This document shows, piece after piece, positions 59,703 through 64,000 of a stretch of DNA of 64,000 nucleotides. This stretch comes from Candidatus Omnitrophota bacterium (lineage in GTDB: Bacteria > Omnitrophota > Gorgyraeia > Zapsychrales > Zapsychraceae), in the NCBI GenBank assembly GCA_020632495.1, contig JACKFL010000005.1:1488001-1552000 (forward strand), read 5' to 3'. The first letter of the stretch is position 1. The number at the start of each line of letters is the position of its first letter. The position numbers and the translations under genes are program-made. The notes under the pieces were generated by a model. It made no database searches, was not told the DNA's origin, and was given only the letters and a program-made list of their open reading frames with translations.

Positions 59703-61345
59703 ATTACCGTGACGAAATCATAACCGCCTTGATCGTGTCTGTCGGATTGCACGTTCTGCTCTTTTTCGGCGCGACCCACGTGCGCTTGCAGGGGGCGCCC
59801 GAGAACAAGACTCCGGAACGCAAGAATTTTCAAATCCAGAAGCTCCACGTCGATATTCCCGAACGCAAGGCCTTTGAGACCCAGCCGATCGACTACACTG
59901 AACGGATCAAGTTCGAACAGCCCGCCGAAATGGATTTGGCCAAGAAGGAGTTCGATAAATTCGAGACTGGAAAGAACGATCCGGTTCTTGAGGAGTATGA
60001 TGCCAAGATCGAAGAATTGTTCGCGGCCCGCAATCAGGAAATCAAGCGGGACCCGGCGCAGTATTTCCGCGACCTTTCCGGGCTCAAACGCAAACCCGCA
60101 GTGAAGACCAACGCTCCGATTATCGAGATCAGTCAGCTGACCGTGGAGAACACCGCTGTGGAACCCGGCCAGGTGATCGATCAACGGATAGAGCCGGAAG
60201 AGTTTTATGAAAAGATGCCCGGCTTCACCCCCAAGTGGAATCCGCAGGTCAAAGATTTCAAGTCCGCCGAGACATCGGGCGTCATACACGGGGACTTCAA
60301 ACCGCTGGTCTCAAAGAAAAGCCGGTTTACCGATTTGAAGGAGTACCTGGTCAGCGAGGTCCTGACGTACACCGACCCGAAGACCAAGGAAAAATATTTT
60401 CAGATCAATATGAAGGTCGGCAAGGACGCGGCCGAACTCAAAACCATTACCAAGGAAGTCGTTTTTCTGATCGACTGTTCCAAGAGTACTACCGAGAAAC
60501 GGTTCCGTGAATTTAAGGAAGGATTGGAATACAGCCTGAGCAATCTGAACTCCGGAGACACGTTCAATATTCTGGCCTTCAAGAAGTTTATCGTAGAATT
60601 CAAGCCGCAATCGGTGGCTCCCAACGCGGAGAATATCCGCCAAGCCCTGCGTTTTGTCGACGACCTGACCCTGGGCACACGGACCGATGCTTACAATGCG
60701 CTGCTGAGCAGCATTTCCCGGCCGATCAACCGCAACCCCTCCTATATCATTTTCCTCAGCGACGGGTATCCCACTCAGGGGGTGACCGAGCCCAGCCGGA
60801 TCATCCATGAAGTTTCCGAACTGAATAACGGGCTGCGCTCGATTTTTGCGTTCAGCGGCGGACTGAACGTCAACCGCTACCTGCTGGACTTTATCACTTA
60901 CAAGAACCGCGGCTGGAGCGAATATTCTTACCGGTCTCATCAGATCGGCCAGTACCTCGGGAATATGTACGACAAAATCAAGGAGCCGGTCCTGGTAAAT
61001 CTGCGCTATCATGTGAGCGGATTGGCCGAGCAGGATATCTATCCGAAACTGTTGCCGGATTTCTTCCGCAATATTGAGTTCACCTTGTACGGGAAATACA
61101 GCGCTGAAGACGATTTTGTATTGCAGCTGGTCGGTAACGTGGAGGGAAAGGTGACGGAATTCGTTATCGAATCATCCTTGCATGAAGCGGCGGAAGGCAC
61201 ACAGGACATCGCCAAGAACTGGGCCTTCAACAAGATTTACGAACTGATCGGACAGCTGCGCGAGGGAGAAGACAATACTCAGCTCATTGAGCAGATCCGT
61301 GCGTTGTCCAAGCGTTATAAGATCAGGACGCCTTATTTGGATTAA
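59699..61345 (+). CDS. TonB-like N-terminal helix with VWA domain
   Basis: 548 aa. The first 20 residues (DEIITALIVSVGLHVLLFF) have the S-x3-H pattern of the TonB/TolA transmembrane helix that contacts ExbBD. A long charged, Pro-poor periplasmic linker follows (about 30-250). A von Willebrand A domain has an intact MIDAS: D259/S261/S263 in LIDCSKSTT, T329 in TRTDAYNALL and D355 in FLSDGYP. The C-terminal part (about 400-548) resembles the region after VWA in inter-alpha-trypsin-inhibitor-type proteins. It overlaps the TPR gene by 4 nt. I infer a motor-driven adhesion or ligand-binding protein. Confidence 0.88.
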   Translation: MNYRDEIITALIVSVGLHVLLFFGATHVRLQGAPENKTPERKNFQIQKLHVDIPERKAFETQPIDYTERIKFEQPAEMDLAKKEFDKFETGKNDPVLEEYDAKIEELFAARNQEIKRDPAQYFRDLSGLKRKPAVKTNAPIIEISQLTVENTAVEPGQVIDQRIEPEEFYEKMPGFTPKWNPQVKDFKSAETSGVIHGDFKPLVSKKSRFTDLKEYLVSEVLTYTDPKTKEKYFQINMKVGKDAAELKTITKEVVFLIDCSKSTTEKRFREFKEGLEYSLSNLNSGDTFNILAFKKFIVEFKPQSVAPNAENIRQALRFVDDLTLGTRTDAYNALLSSISRPINRNPSYIIFLSDGYPTQGVTEPSRIIHEVSELNNGLRSIFAFSGGLNVNRYLLDFITYKNRGWSEYSYRSHQIGQYLGNMYDKIKEPVLVNLRYHVSGLAEQDIYPKLLPDFFRNIEFTLYGKYSAEDDFVLQLVGNVEGKVTEFVIESSLHEAAEGTQDIAKNWAFNKIYELIGQLREGEDNTQLIEQIRALSKRYKIRTPYLD

Positions 61346-61368
61346 CCGCTGTCAATCGGAGGATGGGA

Positions 61369-61515
61369 ATGCGAAATATCGGTCTGAAGTGGTTCTTGTT
61401 GGTGATGCTGGCGGGGGGATGTCTGCTGGCAGGGGGATGCGAAGATGCCTTTAAGGATATTAAACTGCCGTCTTTGGCGGACGCCCCGGAAAAGCTCGGC
61501 GCGCCTAAACGATAA
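61369..61515 (+). CDS. 48-aa lipoprotein
   Basis: MRNIGLKWFLLVMLAGGCLL and a second Gly-Gly-Cys give lipobox options at AGGC (residue 18) and AGGC (residue 24); the mature peptide is about 25-30 residues (EDAFKDIKLPSLADAPEKLG). GGAGG lies 6 nt before ATG 61369. Located 23 nt after the VWA gene on the same strand, so likely part of the same operon. No known family. Confidence 0.6.
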   Translation: MRNIGLKWFLLVMLAGGCLLAGGCEDAFKDIKLPSLADAPEKLGAPKR

Positions 61516-61542
61516 AAAAGGCGGCCGGTTGCGCCGGCCGCC
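61513..61542 (-). terminator. intrinsic terminator of the minus-strand small lipoprotein
   Basis: GGCGGCCGG, loop TTGCG, CCGGCCGCC: perfect nine-pair stem, with a six-A run on its left that becomes the T-tract for minus-strand transcription. On the plus strand the hairpin lacks a T-tract but may still slow readthrough. Confidence 0.85.
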
Positions 61543-61557
61543 TCATGATACCGAAAA

Positions 61558-61719
61558 TTAGTTGGAAACTTTGTCCAGGGCCTTGCTGGCGCCGGCTTCC
61601 ATGTTCTTCATTGCTTTGTCGGCATCCTTTTCCATCTGGCTGCGGTTGTCGCATCCGATGGCGGTTCCGGCGACGAGCAGAGTGATAACGAGCAACAATG
61701 AGAATTTTCTGGTCTTCAT
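61558..61719 (-). CDS. 53-aa entericidin-like lipoprotein
   Basis: MKTRKFSLLLVITLLVAGTA followed by lipobox AIGC, then a short helical mature peptide rich in Lys, Asp, Met and Ala (SQMEKDADKAMKNMEAGASK). AGGAGG lies 6 nt before ATG 61719. The pattern matches small entericidin-type envelope lipoproteins. It has its own promoter and terminator. Confidence 0.7.
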   Translation of the reverse strand: MKTRKFSLLLVITLLVAGTAIGCDNRSQMEKDADKAMKNMEAGASKALDKVSN

Positions 61720-61756
61720 GGTGGTCCTCCTTTGAAACTGGTTCATTAATTCGCCT

Positions 61757-61785
61757 AGTATAATGAGCGGGCCAAGAGTTGTCAA
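61757..61785 (-). promoter_or_regulatory. strong promoter of the entericidin-like gene
   Basis: Minus strand TTGACA (61785-61780), 17-nt spacer, TATACT (61762-61757). A perfect -35 and a one-mismatch -10 make this the best sigma70 promoter in the window. Confidence 0.75.
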
Positions 61786-61845
61786 ATTCTTATTTAATCA
61801 GTCAAGTTAAGCGGGTGATCGTCAACATATGGGAGCGTAAGCCGG

Positions 61846-62631
61846 ATGGAACGTATGGAAAATGAAGGGGACGGCACAACCCCGCCCAAGAAACGGATCA
61901 AGGAATGCCCGGAATTGCTGGCTGTCTCGAAGAAAGCGGGCAAGGCGATCAAGGACTTCGGGATGATCCGCGCCGGCGACCGGATCGCCGTGGCGGTCTC
62001 CGGCGGCAAGGACAGTTTGTCATTGCTGCATGTGTTGCGCCACCGGCTGCGGGTAAGTCCGGTAAAGTTTGAATTTGTCGCGGTGCATATCGACTTCGGG
62101 TTTGCCGACTTCGATCCGGCGGGACTGATTGCCTATCTCCGGGAACAGGAGTTTCCCTGCCTCCTGGAAAGCGTCGATTGGCTTAAGGATGAGCGGTATG
62201 ATGAAATCGATTGTTACTGGTGGTCGCGCAACCGACGCAAAGCCTTGTTCCAACTCTGTGAGCGCGAGGGTTTCAACAAGATCGCCTTCGGACATCACAT
62301 CGATGACATCGCCGAGACTATCATTCTCAATCAGTTTTACCGCGGCGAGATCGGCGCGATGAAGCCCAACCAGGAACTGTTCGGCGGCAAGCTGGCTCTC
62401 ATTCGTCCGCTGGCCTATGTTCGTGAGGAGGCCATGCAGCAATTGGCCGAGCGGTTGGGTATCGCCTCCATGGGGCAGTCCAAATGCGCCAACGACGACA
62501 CCTCCCACCGGATGATCATCAAGCGTATGCTGCGTGACAGTGAAAAGTATAATCCGGATGTGGTGATCAATATTTTTAACAGCCTGCAAAACGTGCGCAG
62601 CGAGTATCTGATCGAGAAGGTGAAGGAGTGA
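61846..62631 (+). CDS. TtcA-like PP-loop tRNA thiolation-type protein
   Basis: 261 aa. The ATP-pyrophosphatase loop is VAVSGGKDSLSLLHVL and the second motif is AFGHHIDDIAETIILN, as in TtcA, which makes 2-thiocytidine in tRNA using a [4Fe-4S] cluster bound by a CxxC plus a third Cys. Here the expected CxxC reads C123-Y-W-W126, so the second Cys is Trp (codon TGG at 62221-62223, one base from TGC). A further Cys is kept in GQSKCANDD. It may be a cluster variant, a different thiolase or a sequence error. The stop overlaps the next gene. Confidence 0.82.
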   Translation: MERMENEGDGTTPPKKRIKECPELLAVSKKAGKAIKDFGMIRAGDRIAVAVSGGKDSLSLLHVLRHRLRVSPVKFEFVAVHIDFGFADFDPAGLIAYLREQEFPCLLESVDWLKDERYDEIDCYWWSRNRRKALFQLCEREGFNKIAFGHHIDDIAETIILNQFYRGEIGAMKPNQELFGGKLALIRPLAYVREEAMQQLAERLGIASMGQSKCANDDTSHRMIIKRMLRDSEKYNPDVVINIFNSLQNVRSEYLIEKVKE

Positions 62632-63236
62632 GCCTGGCGGTGCGGAATTCACTGGCCGACATTCACGCATACTGGTTCGAAGGCATTGACGACGGGAGGC
62701 CTATCGTCAAGAAGCGTACGCCGTTCGTCAAATGGTTCCGCAGCACGCGGGTGTTGGACCAGGAGATGCGCGACGGTTTCGGCCATTTGCTGGAAGAAGA
62801 GGTCCGGCACCCGGATCAGGCTCCCGACCGGACGGCGTTGTGTCGGATCATCCTGTATGATCAGTTGGTCCGCAATATGTTTCGGGGTACGCCGCGGGCT
62901 TATGCTTATGATGAGACGGCGCGTGATCTAAGCCGGGCTTTGATCGCGGACGGCCGCCACGCCGGCTACATGTTGATCGAACGGGTTTTCATCTATATGC
63001 CGTTGACCCATTCCGAGAATCTGGCGGACCAGGAATTGTCGGTGGAATGGTCGCGGGAACTGGCCGCCGTTGCCGGTCAGCGCTGTCCGCACAACAGCGC
63101 CTATTTTGCCGGTAATCTGACATATGCCCTGAAGTACCGGGATATCATCGCGCGGTTCGGACGATTTCCGAACCGTAACGGAATCCTGGGGCGCCAATCG
63201 ACGGCGGAGGAAGAGGAGTTCCTGTGCCGAAAGTGA
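62628..63236 (+). CDS. DUF924 family protein
   Basis: 202 aa, GTG start within GGAGTGA. All-alpha DUF924 pattern: DIHAYWFEGIDDGRPIVKKR at the start, ALCRIILYDQLVRNMFRGTP, RVFIYMPLTHSENLADQELS, then CPHNSAYFAGNLTYALKYRD and FPNRNGILGRQSTAEEEEFL. Widespread soluble protein with no assigned function. Coupled by overlaps to the TtcA-like gene and to the YdcF-like gene. Confidence 0.9.
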   Translation: MSLAVRNSLADIHAYWFEGIDDGRPIVKKRTPFVKWFRSTRVLDQEMRDGFGHLLEEEVRHPDQAPDRTALCRIILYDQLVRNMFRGTPRAYAYDETARDLSRALIADGRHAGYMLIERVFIYMPLTHSENLADQELSVEWSRELAAVAGQRCPHNSAYFAGNLTYALKYRDIIARFGRFPNRNGILGRQSTAEEEEFLCRK

Positions 63237-63895
63237 ACTGGAGAAAGTGGGCGAAGATCACCGCTATCCTGATCGCCGTGGATTTGACGGTGTCGGGCCT
63301 GTGGTTGACCCGCGTGATGATACTGGCGCAGGATTACGAGTTGTATCCATCGGAACTCGGTATCGTGTTAATGGGAGACTCCTCCGATCATTTCACGGCA
63401 TTGGGAAAACAGACACGTCAGCGGCTCAATCATGCCCTGGAACTTTACCGGCAGGGATACTTCCGGGAGATATTATGCGTAGGCGGATCGCGGCCGGTCC
63501 GGAACTATTCCGGCGCGCAATTAATGCGCAAATACCTCATCGACAAGGGCGTGCCTGCCGGGAATATCCTGATGGAAGAGCGGTCTTACGACACCCTGAC
63601 CAACTTGAGCAACACCGCTGAGATCTTACGAAAGAAACGTCCGCTCAGCGTGGTGCTGATCAGCTCGCCGTTGCATATCCATCGCATCCTGGCGCTGAAT
63701 GACTCGCGGTATTTGCAGGGAAGATTTGTTTTTTACGCCCCGCATCCGTTTTTCGGCGCCGATCCGCCGCTGAATCCGTGGGAAATGTGGAAGGCGATTC
63801 ACTACGAATGGACAGCGTTCGCGGTCCGGCGGCTGCCGCACCGTGTGTATCACGGAATTGTCCGGCATCTCAGAGAACAGGGGTCTAAATCATGA
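63224..63895 (+). CDS. YdcF/DUF218-type membrane-anchored protein
   Basis: 223 aa, GTG start. One N-terminal transmembrane helix (ITAILIAVDLTVSGLWL) is followed by the DUF218 domain (LGIVLMGDSSDHFTALGKQT, HALELYRQGYFREILCVGGS, KYLIDKGVPAGNILMEERS, YDTLTNLSNTAEILRKKRPL, VVLISSPLHIHRILALND). DUF218 proteins such as ElyC/SanA act in envelope biogenesis. Overlaps the next gene by 4 nt. Confidence 0.88.
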   Translation: MPKVNWRKWAKITAILIAVDLTVSGLWLTRVMILAQDYELYPSELGIVLMGDSSDHFTALGKQTRQRLNHALELYRQGYFREILCVGGSRPVRNYSGAQLMRKYLIDKGVPAGNILMEERSYDTLTNLSNTAEILRKKRPLSVVLISSPLHIHRILALNDSRYLQGRFVFYAPHPFFGADPPLNPWEMWKAIHYEWTAFAVRRLPHRVYHGIVRHLREQGSKS

Positions 63896-64000
63896 TCGGA
63901 TCAACGCTTTTCATAACAGGTATTTCCTCGGGGTTGGGGGAAGACATCATGCGGCTGGCGGTGCGTGACGGGATGCGTGTCACGGGCGTGTTGCGCTCAT
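63892..64000 (+). CDS. SDR-family oxidoreductase, 3' end outside window
   Basis: Only the first 36 residues are visible. The start IGSTLFITGISSGLGEDIMR contains the TGxxxGxG cofactor-binding motif of short-chain dehydrogenases. ATG overlaps the YdcF-like stop. Substrate cannot be judged. Confidence 0.7.
   Translation, partial: MIGSTLFITGISSGLGEDIMRLAVRDGMRVTGVLRS

Noticed and set aside
1..64000. Mobile element, prophage or CRISPR array
   Set aside because: No transposase, integrase, phage structural gene or regularly spaced repeat was seen on either strand.

Overview
The window reads as chromosome from an uncultured Gram-negative bacterium, most likely Candidatus Omnitrophota (PVC-related). 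A complete Mla lipid-transport operon, many Sec signal peptides, several lipoproteins and an ExbB/ExbD motor indicate two membranes. The phylum call is an inference. It rests on two very large secreted-looking proteins that share a conserved N-terminal block and a C-terminal tail with a GGIDLNP motif; I recall this head-and-tail pattern from Omnitrophota genomes but could not search for it. Coding density is high, with many 1-14 nt overlaps. Canonical TTGNNN/TATAAT-like promoters are visible. I see no rRNA, tRNA, CRISPR array, transposase or phage gene.

Layout. 1-2.0 kb: SPFH/prohibitin gene, cut by the window edge, convergent with an SGNH hydrolase. 2.2-17.7 kb: the two giant modular proteins (1428 and 2267 aa) on either side of a PHP-glycosyltransferase fusion and a radical SAM protein. 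Protein 1 carries HD-phosphohydrolase-like, phosphoribosyltransferase-like and nucleotidyltransferase-like segments. Protein 2 carries Nudix, winged helix, methyltransferase, PLP-lyase, MaoC and response-receiver domains. 17.8-20.1 kb: nucleotidyltransferase, VTT membrane protein, secreted protein. 20.2-23.7 kb, minus strand: mlaEFDCA. 23.7-27.7 kb: SGNH hydrolase, unknown secreted protein, GT2, secreted protein with STI1-like repeats.

27.9-40.3 kb: a PAS-LuxR regulator followed by a tightly packed 13-gene run (chalcone-isomerase-like, HMG-CoA reductase, methyltransferase, DUF2156, SnoaL, DUF1295, VTT, lipoprotein, SRPBCC, SDR-DUF2867, TudS-DUF1722, photolyase, membrane protein). It resembles the light or photo-oxidative stress gene sets of other bacteria, with HMG-CoA reductase as an unusual member. 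40.4-45.5 kb: ferritin-like protein, YbaK, a PAS histidine kinase with a NarL-type regulator, a lone receiver, a CBS protein, a HisI-like protein with an altered metal site and a ketopantoate-reductase-like protein.

45.9-53.1 kb: a polyphosphate operon, Ppx-PPK1-CHAD followed by two unusual fusions (metallophosphoesterase-HD and ROK-Mth938). 53.2-56.0 kb: small membrane protein, SpoU methyltransferase, DUF3332 lipoprotein, AsmA-like protein. 56.2-61.5 kb: ExbB-ExbD-TPR-(TonB-like)VWA-small lipoprotein, an envelope motor system I cannot match to a named pathway. 61.5-64.0 kb: entericidin-like peptide (minus strand), TtcA-like protein, DUF924, YdcF-like protein and the start of an SDR.

The strongest candidates for undescribed biology are the giant head/tail proteins, the ExbBD-VWA operon and the two fusions in the polyphosphate operon.
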